Assembly: GCA_021815285.1 (NCBI GenBank)
Contig: JAKAHE010000036.1
Span: 1 to 13,527, forward strand
DNA: 13,527 nt
DNA from: Nitrospirota bacterium
GTDB lineage: Bacteria > Nitrospirota > JACRHJ01
Direction of reading: 5' to 3'
Positions 6,464 through 13,212 of this stretch are shown here, one piece after another. The notes under the pieces were generated by a model. That model searched no databases. It was given only the letters and a program-made list of their open reading frames with translations, and was not told where the DNA came from. Position 1 is the first letter of the stretch. Each line of letters begins with the position of its first letter. The position numbers and the translations under genes were made by a program.

Positions 6464-6730
6464 TTATGCCTGCGAAGCGTCCTCAGCCTTAAGAACCCCG
6501 GACATCTTTATCAGGGACTTGGCCGTCTCAGATGGAGTCGCGCCTTTTTTGAGCCAGGACGTCACTTTTTCCCTGTCGAGCTCTATGAGAGCCGGCTTCG
6601 CAAGGGGGTCGTACGTGCCGAGTATGTCCAGGAAACGTCCGTCCCGCGGAGAGCGTGAGTCCGCCGCCACGACCCTGTAATACGGCTGTTTGTGAGTTCC
6701 CTTGCGTGTAAGTCTTATCTTTACTGACAT
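6464..6730 (-). CDS. rpsP: 30S ribosomal protein bS16
   Basis: Ribosomal protein bS16, an early-binding protein of the 30S body. The 88 residues match the family throughout: SVKIRLTRKGTHKQPYYRVVAADSRSPRDGRFLDILGTYDP in the first half (given as family-typical in order), then a helical GATPSETAKSLIKMSG region and a short polar tail. The ATG is preceded by AGGAGGTGA, a near-perfect anti-16S complement about seven bases upstream, which suggests high translation. It lies 31 nt after ffh in the same direction. The ffh-rpsP-KH-rimM-trmD-rplS order is a widely conserved translation operon. Confidence 0.98.
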   Translation of the reverse strand: MSVKIRLTRKGTHKQPYYRVVAADSRSPRDGRFLDILGTYDPLAKPALIELDREKVTSWLKKGATPSETAKSLIKMSGVLKAEDASQA

Positions 6731-6761
6731 CTAATCACCTCCTCATTAAAGAAATCCATTG

Positions 6762-8090
6762 TTATCCGAACAATCCCTTACCGAGTCTTAGCTTCCCGCC
6801 CGGCCTGGAGAGTATCTTCATCAACTTGCGCGTCTCGGCAAACTGCTTGAGAAGCCGGTTCACTTCCTGCACCTGTGTCCCGCTTCCCCTTGCGATGCGC
6901 TTTCTCCTGTTTCCGTTTATCATGTTCACATTCCGACGTTCTTTCGCCGTCATGGAGTTTATTATGGCGACTATCCTGTCCACCTCCCGGTCGTCCACAT
7001 TCGCCATCGCGCCCTTGAGTTTGCCCATGCCGGGTATCATCCCGAGGAGCTGGTCGAGCGGCCCGAGTTTCTTTACCTGCATGAGCTGGACGCGGAAGTC
7101 CTCCAGCGTGAAATCCCCCTGCCTGACCTTGGCTTCGAGGTCCTTCGCCTCCTCGATGGTTACGTTCTGCTGCGCCTTTTCGATGAGCGAGAGGACGTCT
7201 CCCATGCCGAGTATGCGGGAGGCCACCCTGTCCGGGTAAAAAGGCTCAAGGGCGTCGAGCTTCTCGCCCATGCCGACGAACTTTATCGGACGCCCGGTGA
7301 CGGCCCGTATCGAAAGGGCCGCGCCGCCTCTTGCGTCGCCGTCCATCTTCGTGAGTATCACGCCGGTCAGGTCGAGCCTGCCGTCGAAGGCCGTGGCCGC
7401 CTTGACCGCGTCCTGGCCGGTCATGGAGTCGGCGACAAAGAGTATCTCGTCCGGAGCTACCTTTTCCTTGACGGAGGACAGCTGCTCCATCAGGGAATCG
7501 TCCACGTGCAGGCGTCCTGCGGTGTCCATTATGACGACGCCGAATGCCCCGCGCCTCGCCCTGTCCAGGCCGCGTTCGCATACGGCCACAGGGTCTTCGC
7601 CCGGGCGGGATTCCTCCACCTCTATGCCCAGCTGCTTTCCGAGCGTAATCAGCTGGTCTATGGCCGCCGGCCTCTGCGTATCAGCCGCGACGAGAAGGGT
7701 CTTTCTGCCGCCCTTCTTGAACATCCGCGCGAGCTTGCCGGAGGTGGTCGTCTTTCCGGAGCCTTGCAGGCCCACCATCATCACGACCGTCGGCCTGTTC
7801 GGGACAAGCTGGATGCGGGCCGTGGATTCGCCCATCATATTAACCAGCTCGTCGTGGACGATCTTCACGACCTGCTGGCCGGGCGTCAGGCTCTCAAGCA
7901 CTCCGCTCCCGACGGCCTTTACGCGGACCGCCTCGACGAAATCCTTTACGACCTTGAAGTTTACGTCGGCCTCAAGCAGGGCCATCCGGACTTCCCGGAG
8001 CGCGTCGGATACGTCCGCCTCTGTCAGGACACCCCGGCCCTTAAGCTTTTTAAATACCTTTTCCAGCTTTTCCGATAAGCTCTCGAACAC
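6762..8090 (-). CDS. ffh: Signal recognition particle GTPase Ffh (SRP54)
   Basis: Ffh binds 4.5S RNA and hydrophobic signal sequences and delivers ribosomes to the FtsY receptor at the inner membrane. The N domain spans residues 1 to about 88. The G domain has the P-loop GLQGSGKTTT (107-116), the insertion-box region AADTQRPAA, DTAGR (189-193), TKMDGDARGG (247-256) and FVGMGEKLDALEPF. The M domain (about 328-442) carries the RNA-binding segment NRRKRIARGSGTQVQEVNRL. Length 442 is normal, with a short C-terminus ending GKLRLGKGLFG. The start is GTG, with AGGTGG four bases upstream. The strong promoter just upstream would make it the first gene of the translation operon. Confidence 0.98.
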   Translation of the reverse strand: MFESLSEKLEKVFKKLKGRGVLTEADVSDALREVRMALLEADVNFKVVKDFVEAVRVKAVGSGVLESLTPGQQVVKIVHDELVNMMGESTARIQLVPNRPTVVMMVGLQGSGKTTTSGKLARMFKKGGRKTLLVAADTQRPAAIDQLITLGKQLGIEVEESRPGEDPVAVCERGLDRARRGAFGVVIMDTAGRLHVDDSLMEQLSSVKEKVAPDEILFVADSMTGQDAVKAATAFDGRLDLTGVILTKMDGDARGGAALSIRAVTGRPIKFVGMGEKLDALEPFYPDRVASRILGMGDVLSLIEKAQQNVTIEEAKDLEAKVRQGDFTLEDFRVQLMQVKKLGPLDQLLGMIPGMGKLKGAMANVDDREVDRIVAIINSMTAKERRNVNMINGNRRKRIARGSGTQVQEVNRLLKQFAETRKLMKILSRPGGKLRLGKGLFG

Positions 8091-8110
8091 CCGGCCACCT
8101 GAATTTCAAT

Positions 8111-8139
8111 ATTATATCACCACGGCGTCCCCGCCGCAA
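8111..8139 (-). promoter_or_regulatory. Extended -10 promoter for the ffh operon
   Basis: On the minus strand TG-A-TATAAT (perfect -10 at 8111-8116 with the TG extension at 8118-8119) lies 17 bp after a poor -35, TTGCGG (8134-8139). Transcription would begin near 8104, leaving a leader of about 14 nt before the GTG of ffh. The -35 overlaps the T-tract of the preceding terminator, so one unit ends where the next begins. Confidence 0.65.
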
Positions 8140-8158
8140 AAAGGGCGCACTTCCGCCC
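8138..8158 (-). terminator. Intrinsic terminator before ffh
   Basis: On the minus strand GGGCG-GAAGTG-CGCCC (5-bp GC stem, six-base loop) is followed at once by TTTTT (8138-8142). The stem can be extended by AA/TT with a one-base bulge. It should stop the restriction-modification transcript before ffh; it may originally have ended the rpe operon. A second small stem, CGGCG/CGCCG at 8123-8136, follows. Confidence 0.6.
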
Positions 8159-8235
8159 CTTCCCGGATTACGGGAAAAATGGATTTTATTGGAGATTTAA
8201 AGAAATGTCAAGGAGATTGTGGAAACGGCTTTTAT

Positions 8236-8254
8236 GGCGCGCAGGACGCGCGCC
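8236..8254. other. GC-rich hairpin downstream of the methyltransferase gene
   Basis: A perfect 7-bp inverted repeat, GGCGCGC and GCGCGCC, with the 5-base spacer AGGAC, lies 22-40 nt past the methyltransferase stop. In the transcript direction it is followed by ATAAAAGCC, not by a T-tract, so a classical terminator is not supported. It could protect the mRNA 3' end or mark the edge of the inserted segment. The stretch from 8159 to 8235 otherwise shows only a 5-bp stem at 8161-8175 and no convincing gene. Confidence 0.45.
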
Positions 8255-8275
8255 TCACTCGTCAGCGCCATTTCG

Positions 8276-9145
8276 TTATTTTCTAATCCAGTCCAAATTC
8301 CTTCCAATTAATAACTCTGTCATTTCCGCGTTATGGGTATTTTTCATGCAAACAGTTTCATAATCAAAACCATGTCTTTCAGCCATCCGTCTGACACCTT
8401 CCGAGTTTTCATAAGTCATTAAAAAATTACCTTTTATTTTGCTGGCAACCTTAAATAATTCATCGTGGTCGAGTTCAAAATCTGAATATAGCCTTGCCCC
8501 TGCCTTTTTCCCGTACGCGGTATATGGCGGGTCTATAAAAAATGCCGCCCTTTTACTTCCTGACCTTTCCCTTGCCAATTCGATTCCATCGCCCTCTACA
8601 AAAGTTATTTTATCGCGGTAATTAACAATGTCCATTATGCGTCTTTTTAAAGTCTCAGGATACCACCTCGATTTTATGCCCTTGCCACATTCACCGTATT
8701 TCATAATCCCAGCGCCCTTTGCCAGAATACCGCCACGATTAATCCTGTTTTTCAGAATGGTTTGGAAGGCTTTTCCCTTTAAACTTGAAGCCGGTTTGGA
8801 AAGAACCGCCCGCGCAGATTCAGGAGATAAACAAAACGCAGAAATTTCCTCCGCTAACCATTTTGCGTTTCCGGTTAGTATGGTCTTCCAAACTGCGGCC
8901 ACTTCGTCGTTAAGCTCAACTAACGTTACGTGCTCAGCAAGGTTTTCAGCAGCAACCGTCAAGCCTATGATTGCCCCGCCAGCAAAAGGCTCAATAAATT
9001 CTCCCGGCTTGTCTATCCTTGAAAGCCATAGCCTGATATATGGCACAAGCCACGTTTTTCCACCGGGGTAACGGAACGGGCTTCGCTTTGGCACTGAGGC
9101 CACATTTATGATCTTTTTTTCTGTTAATAAATCAAGCTGTATCAT
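8276..9145 (-). CDS. DNA N6-adenine methyltransferase, Dam-like D12 class (modification subunit)
   Basis: A 289-residue alpha-class (Pfam MethyltransfD12, PF02086-like) DNA adenine methyltransferase. The order of motifs is FRYPGGKTWLVPYI (motif X, residues 24-37), FIEPFAGGA (motif I, 50-58, AdoMet binding), a target-recognition region containing NRINRGGILAKG and RWYPETLKRRI (about 133-170), and IDPPY (motif IV, 204-208, catalytic). It should methylate adenine in the site cut by the upstream endonuclease and so protect the host. Its ATG overlaps the endonuclease stop (ATGA, 9142-9145), so translation is coupled. The gene is clearly more AT-rich than the flanking housekeeping genes, a sign of transfer. 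An orphan regulatory role is unlikely given this partner. Confidence 0.93.
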   Translation of the reverse strand: MIQLDLLTEKKIINVASVPKRSPFRYPGGKTWLVPYIRLWLSRIDKPGEFIEPFAGGAIIGLTVAAENLAEHVTLVELNDEVAAVWKTILTGNAKWLAEEISAFCLSPESARAVLSKPASSLKGKAFQTILKNRINRGGILAKGAGIMKYGECGKGIKSRWYPETLKRRIMDIVNYRDKITFVEGDGIELARERSGSKRAAFFIDPPYTAYGKKAGARLYSDFELDHDELFKVASKIKGNFLMTYENSEGVRRMAERHGFDYETVCMKNTHNAEMTELLIGRNLDWIRK

Positions 9146-10023
9146 TCTTGTTCTATTATATCCGCAAGAGAGGGCGCATCGGGCGAATTCCCGTTCTCAA
9201 GCTTCTCGTCAAGTTTTTCCTGTAATTTGGTTATAAATTTTTCAATTGGTCCTGCTTCCGTCCTGGTTATAATTTCCAAGGCCGGCTCAAAAGACGTATA
9301 AACTATTTTATATTTAATTAAATCTAACTGCTTGCTTTTCTTATTCAAAGCTAAGTCGTATACCATCCACGCAATGTCAGCCTTGTCTTTTGTTGTTTCG
9401 GGCAAATCAGGCAAACTCGCAAAGAAGCGGCGGTCAACCGCTACGGCCATTTTCCTGTTCCAGAAATTCATTATGCCACCCTTGTATATCAGCTGAGGAG
9501 CCAGCCTCTTGCGCGAGGACGATAAAAAATCCGCTCTTGGGTAGTTCGGCCCATCCCATTTCATATCATGAAATTTTTTCGGGTTCTCTATGTATTTTTC
9601 AAAAGGGCGGCGCACGTTGCCTGAAATATAAACAGCCTGAACTTCCACGGAGCCAAAATCTGTAATTTTCCCCGCATCGTCGTAAGCGACAAGCACTACA
9701 TCAATATTTCCCGCCGAGCGCCCATCCTTGTCGTCCAATCGAACTTCCGCGAGCGATGTCCATTTCGCGTTCTCCGGAAAGAAAAAGGCCGCCGCATCGT
9801 CAGCGATAATCCAATTCTGCCGAAAGCGCACCGGGCAGGTTACTATTATTTTCCCATCGTCAAATATACTGCAAACACCCAAAGGGTCTTTTGCCTTATC
9901 TTTAGTGCAATTCGGCACTTTGTTGTTGAACGGGCAGAGTCTTTTAACCCGATGCCTGTCCGCTTCCGGCGTGAAATTATTTGCCGGATAACCGAAGATT
10001 TCAGCCAAAGGATGTTTTTGCAT
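9142..10023 (-). CDS. NotI-family type II restriction endonuclease
   Basis: A 293-residue protein that I recognise as NotI family (Pfam NotI, PF12183). The N-terminal part HPLAEIFGYPANNFTPEA, CPFNNKVPNCTKDKAKDPLGVC and CPVRFRQNW holds Cys30, Cys39, Cys51 and Cys63, the only cysteines in the protein; NotI itself has an iron-Cys4 site there that helps bind DNA. The PD-(D/E)xK-type core is compatible with Glu93, Asp108 (SAGNIDVVL), Glu127 and Gln129 (EVQAVY), where ExQ replaces ExK as I recall for NotI. Residues about 240-293 are charged and perhaps helical. The ATG has AGGAG six bases upstream. It precedes the adenine methyltransferase gene with a 4-nt overlap. Cleavage specificity is unknown; nothing shows that it is GCGGCCGC. 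The gene looks intact. Confidence 0.88.
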   Translation of the reverse strand: MQKHPLAEIFGYPANNFTPEADRHRVKRLCPFNNKVPNCTKDKAKDPLGVCSIFDDGKIIVTCPVRFRQNWIIADDAAAFFFPENAKWTSLAEVRLDDKDGRSAGNIDVVLVAYDDAGKITDFGSVEVQAVYISGNVRRPFEKYIENPKKFHDMKWDGPNYPRADFLSSSRKRLAPQLIYKGGIMNFWNRKMAVAVDRRFFASLPDLPETTKDKADIAWMVYDLALNKKSKQLDLIKYKIVYTSFEPALEIITRTEAGPIEKFITKLQEKLDEKLENGNSPDAPSLADIIEQE

Positions 10024-10089
10024 TTATGACTCCTATAGGGGCAATCAAACTCGCCAATATTTACTCATATCATAAAATAACCAATCAAT

Positions 10090-10117
10090 ATATTATGGAA
10101 CAGTTCGTTTTTGGCAA
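10090..10117 (-). promoter_or_regulatory. Candidate promoter of the restriction-modification operon
   Basis: On the minus strand TTGCCA (10112-10117, five of six to the -35 consensus) is followed after 16 bp by TAATAT (10090-10095). Transcription would start about 60 nt before the endonuclease ATG. The stretch 10024-10117 is AT-rich and has no gene. No control (C) protein gene or clear C-box was seen. Confidence 0.4.
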
Positions 10118-10205
10118 CTTCTACTAATTTACATGGTAACACGCCGTTTTTCCAAGATATTTTTGAGAAAAACCGCATTTTCCCTCTGGTATCGAAAGCG
10201 GGCCG

Positions 10206-10240
10206 TTTTTGGCCGTTTTTTGGCGGTTTTTATGCGTTTT
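10206..10240. repeat. Phased A/T-tract repeat (likely bent DNA)
   Basis: Four T-tracts (5, 6, 5 and 4 bases) begin at 10206, 10216, 10227 and 10237, separated by GC-rich units such as GGCCG and GGCGG. The spacing of 10, 11 and 10 bp matches the DNA helical repeat, the classical pattern of intrinsically curved DNA. It can also be read as an approximate 10-11-bp tandem repeat. It lies between rpe and the restriction-modification promoter; 10118-10205 holds further T- and A-tracts but no gene. Confidence 0.6.
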
Positions 10241-10246
10241 CAGGGG

Positions 10247-10267
10247 GCGGGGACACATGGTTCCCGC
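10247..10267. repeat. Short inverted repeat / hairpin
   Basis: GCGGGGAC-ACATG-GTTCCCGC forms an 8-bp stem with one G-U pair when read on the plus strand; the minus transcript has an A-C mismatch instead. No T-tract follows, so it is not a clear terminator for rpe. The GGGGACACATGGTTCCC core resembles short hairpins that I associate with REP-like elements or IS200-type remnants; that link is from memory and unproven. Confidence 0.4.
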
Positions 10268-10300
10268 AGACAACCAAAGCTCTCCGCGGGCCGGAAATAC

Positions 10301-10969
10301 CTACCCTTCGCGCACGCCCCTGACGGCGTCCTTGAACTGTTTTATCGTTTTTTTATAATCACTTGTGCCGAATACCGCGCTCCCGGCAACGAGTATGTCC
10401 GCGCCGGAAGTGGCCACCTCCTTCGCGTTACCCGTTTTTATCCCTCCGTCCACTTCCAGCAGCATATCCACGCCCCGCATGTCTATTTCCACGCGCGCGC
10501 CGGATATTTTGTCCATGCAGTTCGGGATAAACTCCTGCCCGCCAAAGCCGGGATTGACGGACATGATTAAAAGCAGGTCCATATAATCCCATACCCAGTC
10601 CAGAAAACTTAGCGATGTCGAGGGGTTAAGAGCGACGCCAGCCTTAACGCCCTGCTCGCGTATGGCGGCCAGGGTGCGGTTTAAATGCACGGACGCCTCG
10701 GCATGGACGGTAATGTAATCCGCGCCCGCATGGGCAAAATCATGAATGAATCTCTCCGGTTCCATTATCATGAGGTGGACGTCTATCGGGAGCGAAGTGG
10801 CCTTTCTCGCCGCCTGTACTACCTTCGGGCCTATGGTAATATTGGGCACAAACCGCCCGTCCATCACGTCTACGTGTATAATATCCGCCCCCGCCTTCTC
10901 TACGGCTTTTATCTCCTCTTCCAGCCTGCCGAAATCAGCCGACAGTATGGACGGCGCGATGCTTATCAC
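10301..10969 (-). CDS. rpe: Ribulose-phosphate 3-epimerase
   Basis: A 222-residue TIM-barrel enzyme that interconverts D-ribulose 5-phosphate and D-xylulose 5-phosphate in the pentose phosphate (and Calvin) pathway. Active-site metal and catalytic residues are His32 and Asp34 (IIHVDVMDGRFVPN), His65 (PIDVHLMI) and Asp174 (LLEVDGGI). The phosphate-binding loops MSVNPGFGGQ and ADILVAGSAVFG are present. Length and motifs are normal. The start is GTG, well supported by AGGAGG eight bases upstream, and lies 24 nt after the PASTA gene. It is the last conserved gene before the restriction-modification insertion, and no convincing intrinsic terminator directly follows it. Confidence 0.97.
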   Translation of the reverse strand: MISIAPSILSADFGRLEEEIKAVEKAGADIIHVDVMDGRFVPNITIGPKVVQAARKATSLPIDVHLMIMEPERFIHDFAHAGADYITVHAEASVHLNRTLAAIREQGVKAGVALNPSTSLSFLDWVWDYMDLLLIMSVNPGFGGQEFIPNCMDKISGARVEIDMRGVDMLLEVDGGIKTGNAKEVATSGADILVAGSAVFGTSDYKKTIKQFKDAVRGVREG

Positions 10970-10993
10970 TTGTGTAACCTCCTTTAAAACCTG

Positions 10994-11869
10994 TTAAAAA
11001 ACCTGTTTTGCGGCTTCCGCCTTTTTGCCCGCCGCCCCTGCCTTCCGGCCCGCCGCCCCAGACGCGTGATTCCCAGCCTCAGGCTTTTTCGGCATCGGCT
11101 GCGCGGGGGCCTTGCCCTGGGCCGGAGCAGGCGTTTTACCCGGTCCAGGCGCGGGCTTCATGCCCGGAGCGGGCGTCCCGAGCGCAACGATTATCTGCCC
11201 GTTCCCGGGCAGCCTGAACCCGCCTTTCGGCTGCTGCGACGCAATTACAGCGCCCTTCCCGGAATAAAGCACCTTCCCGCCCATAGGCCTCACGGCGTCT
11301 CCGGCCTGCGTCAGTGTCATTCCCGTCAAATCAGGCGTTACGTAACGGGTCGCGCGCGGCCCCGCGCTCGCAAGTATATCCACCGCCGAATCCTTCTGCG
11401 CCACGGTTCCCTGCGGCGGGGACTGCAATATTACCGTATCGGCAGGCAGCGGTGAATTTACCCGCGCCAGCTCGCCCAGGTTCAGCCCGGCCTGCCTTAG
11501 CGCGACCTGCGCAAGCCGGAACACTAAGCCGGACACCTGCGGCACGGTTACCTCCTGCGAGCCGAGGCTCACGACCACCAGCACATCCCTGCCGCTCTTC
11601 ACGCGCTCGCCGGGCGCGGGGTTCTGGCCTATTATATAGTTCTGCTGCACCGTGGGATGATGCTCCTCGCGCTCCACCTTTATGTTCAGGCCGGCGTTTC
11701 TTATGAGGTTTATGGCCGCAGGGAGGTTCATGTCCCGCACGTCCGGCACGGCCACGGTGCGGCTCCAGGTAACCGCCTTCATGGTTATGAACGCAGAAAC
11801 AATCGCCAGGCACAGAAATACAAGGCCGGCAAGGGCTATCTGAAGGGATTTTTTAAGAGTCAGCGACAT
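10994..11869 (-). CDS. Membrane-anchored triple-PASTA-domain protein
   Basis: A 291-residue protein with one N-terminal transmembrane helix (about residues 9-35) after a short basic start, so the rest should face the periplasm. Three PASTA repeats follow, at about 38-103 (VPDVRDMNLPAAINLIRNAG), 105-170 (VPQVSGLVFRLAQVALRQAG) and 175-231 (TPDLTGMTLTQAGDAVR). PASTA domains bind peptidoglycan fragments or act as spacers in PrkC/PknB kinases and penicillin-binding proteins. Here no kinase or transpeptidase domain is present. Residues 232-291 are a low-complexity Pro/Ala/Gly/Lys tail, probably disordered and perhaps wall-associated. It overlaps rsmB by 10 nt and has AAGGA just before its ATG. A role in envelope biology is inference. 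Confidence 0.9.
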   Translation of the reverse strand: MSLTLKKSLQIALAGLVFLCLAIVSAFITMKAVTWSRTVAVPDVRDMNLPAAINLIRNAGLNIKVEREEHHPTVQQNYIIGQNPAPGERVKSGRDVLVVVSLGSQEVTVPQVSGLVFRLAQVALRQAGLNLGELARVNSPLPADTVILQSPPQGTVAQKDSAVDILASAGPRATRYVTPDLTGMTLTQAGDAVRPMGGKVLYSGKGAVIASQQPKGGFRLPGNGQIIVALGTPAPGMKPAPGPGKTPAPAQGKAPAQPMPKKPEAGNHASGAAGRKAGAAGKKAEAAKQVF

Positions 11870-13212
11870 GTCATCCTTGCCATGAAAAACCCGTCCGTCC
11901 CGTGCATGTGCGGAAACGTCCGGATAAAGTTGTCAACAAACACGCCGCGCGCCGCCTCGGGAAGGAACGGGCGCGGGTCTTCGAGCGTAAATTCCGCATG
12001 GCGAGAGAGAAAACTTTTCATTACCCCTTCGCCTTCATCAGGCTCCGTGGAGCAGACGGAATAGACCAGAGTTCCGCCCGGCTTCAGAAGCCCCGATACG
12101 TTTTCCAGCATGGATAACTGCATCTCCGCCATCCGCGCAATGTCGGCGGGCTTCCTCGCATATTTTATCTCCGGCCGCCGACGGACTATCCCAAGCGCGG
12201 TGCAGGGCGCGTCCAGCAGGATTCGGTCGAACTTCCTTTTAAAGGGCATCTCCCCAGCCGCGTCAGCCGCTACGGGAAATATATTGCCGGTTTTAAGCCG
12301 CAGACTATTTTCTTTCAGAAGCGCGAGTTTGTCAAGGGAGATGTCCATGGAGACTATACGCGCGCTGTTTCCGGCAAGAGAAGCCATATGCGCGCTCTTG
12401 CCGCCGGGCGCTGCGCAGGCGTCGAGGATAACTTCGCCGGGTTTCGGATATACAAGGAGCGACACTATCTGCTCCGCCTCGTCCTGCACGGAGAACAGCC
12501 CCTCGCCATACCCGGGAAGCTCCGGCACCGGTCTGTGCGAGCGCACAATCAATGCGTCGGGCGCGTATTTTCCCGGCTCCGTTTCCAGCCCGTTTTTTTT
12601 AAAAAGCTCCGCCAGGGCCTCCCGGCCAATAACGGGAACGTTTGCCCGTATTACGAGCGGCGGCTTTCCGTTCCCGGCCTCCATGAGGGCCTTTGCGCCG
12701 CCTGCGCCAAACCGCTCCGTCCAGCGCCTTGCCAGCCATTTCGGGTAAGAGAGTCTGAGAGAGAGGTAATCGACAGGCTCTTTGTCCGGGTCTGGAAACT
12801 TTATTCTCTCCGGCTCCCTTAGCATATTCCGGAGCACGGCGTTCACAAAACCACCGGTAGACCGGCCCCGTCTCCTGCCGCCGGATAGTCCCTTTGCCTG
12901 CTCCACGGCCTCGTCCACAGCCGCGCGCGCGGGAATTTTGTCCAGGTAAAGTATCTGATATGCCGCGAGTCTAAGGATGTCAAGGACATCGGACAGGGTC
13001 TTGCCGGGGTCTTTTATATAAAACGAGAGCGAATAATCGAGCGTTATGAGGTTTCTTATGACGCCGTAGACAAGCTCCGTGGCAAGGCGCCTGTCCCGGC
13101 TGTCGAGGGAGTAAATGCGAAACGATTCCCTGAGCAGGGTTTCAGCGCGTCCGGGAGGCACGCGGGATATGATATGCAGAGCTGCGTCGCGTACGGAGGC
13201 ATTCTTACGCAT
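11860..13212 (-). CDS. rsmB: 16S rRNA (cytosine-967-C5)-methyltransferase
   Basis: RsmB methylates C5 of cytosine 967 of 16S rRNA, using AdoMet in the cytoplasm. Residues 1 to about 140 are the NusB-like RNA-binding domain (DRRLATELVYGVIRN, then GGFVNAVLRNM). A linker precedes the Rossmann-fold methyltransferase (about 235-450). Motif I is DACAAPGGKS (264-273). Motif IV DAPCTALGIVRRRPEIK holds Cys337 and motif VI SVCSTEPDEGE holds Cys387, the paired cysteines of the m5C mechanism. Length 450 is normal for the family. The ATG overlaps the DUF116 stop by 8 nt and the 3' end overlaps the PASTA gene by 10 nt. A DUF116-rsmB-PASTA-rpe order, usually after fmt, is one I associate with Desulfobacterota. 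Confidence 0.96.
   Translation of the reverse strand: MRKNASVRDAALHIISRVPPGRAETLLRESFRIYSLDSRDRRLATELVYGVIRNLITLDYSLSFYIKDPGKTLSDVLDILRLAAYQILYLDKIPARAAVDEAVEQAKGLSGGRRRGRSTGGFVNAVLRNMLREPERIKFPDPDKEPVDYLSLRLSYPKWLARRWTERFGAGGAKALMEAGNGKPPLVIRANVPVIGREALAELFKKNGLETEPGKYAPDALIVRSHRPVPELPGYGEGLFSVQDEAEQIVSLLVYPKPGEVILDACAAPGGKSAHMASLAGNSARIVSMDISLDKLALLKENSLRLKTGNIFPVAADAAGEMPFKRKFDRILLDAPCTALGIVRRRPEIKYARKPADIARMAEMQLSMLENVSGLLKPGGTLVYSVCSTEPDEGEGVMKSFLSRHAEFTLEDPRPFLPEAARGVFVDNFIRTFPHMHGTDGFFMARMTCR

Noticed and set aside
8236..8254. Intrinsic terminator directly after the methyltransferase gene
   Set aside because: The stem is perfect but the following bases (ATAAAAGCC on the transcript) are not a U-tract; the hairpin at 8138-8158 is the better terminator.
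7270..8286. Long plus-strand open frame (338 codons) opposite ffh
   Set aside because: Antisense to a fully conserved ffh; its sequence is Ser/Thr/Arg/Pro-rich without any motif, as expected from a GC-rich third codon position on the other strand.
8179..8286. Small plus-strand frame (35 codons, starting MDFIGDLKKC) between ffh and the methyltransferase gene
   Set aside because: No Shine-Dalgarno, it runs into the methyltransferase gene on the opposite strand, and I recognise no homologue; its two cysteines alone are not enough to call a peptide gene.
9142..10023. Assigning the NotI recognition sequence GCGGCCGC to this nuclease
   Set aside because: Family membership does not fix specificity, and the paired adenine methyltransferase argues against a site lacking A. 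Reading by eye I saw no GCGGCCGC in the window, but that is not informative at this length.
10206..10240. CRISPR array
   Set aside because: The units are only 10-11 bp, contiguous and without spacers; no cas genes are present.
10111..10570. Two overlapping plus-strand frames near the phased T-tracts
   Set aside because: They run through a repeat region and into rpe antisense, with no family features.
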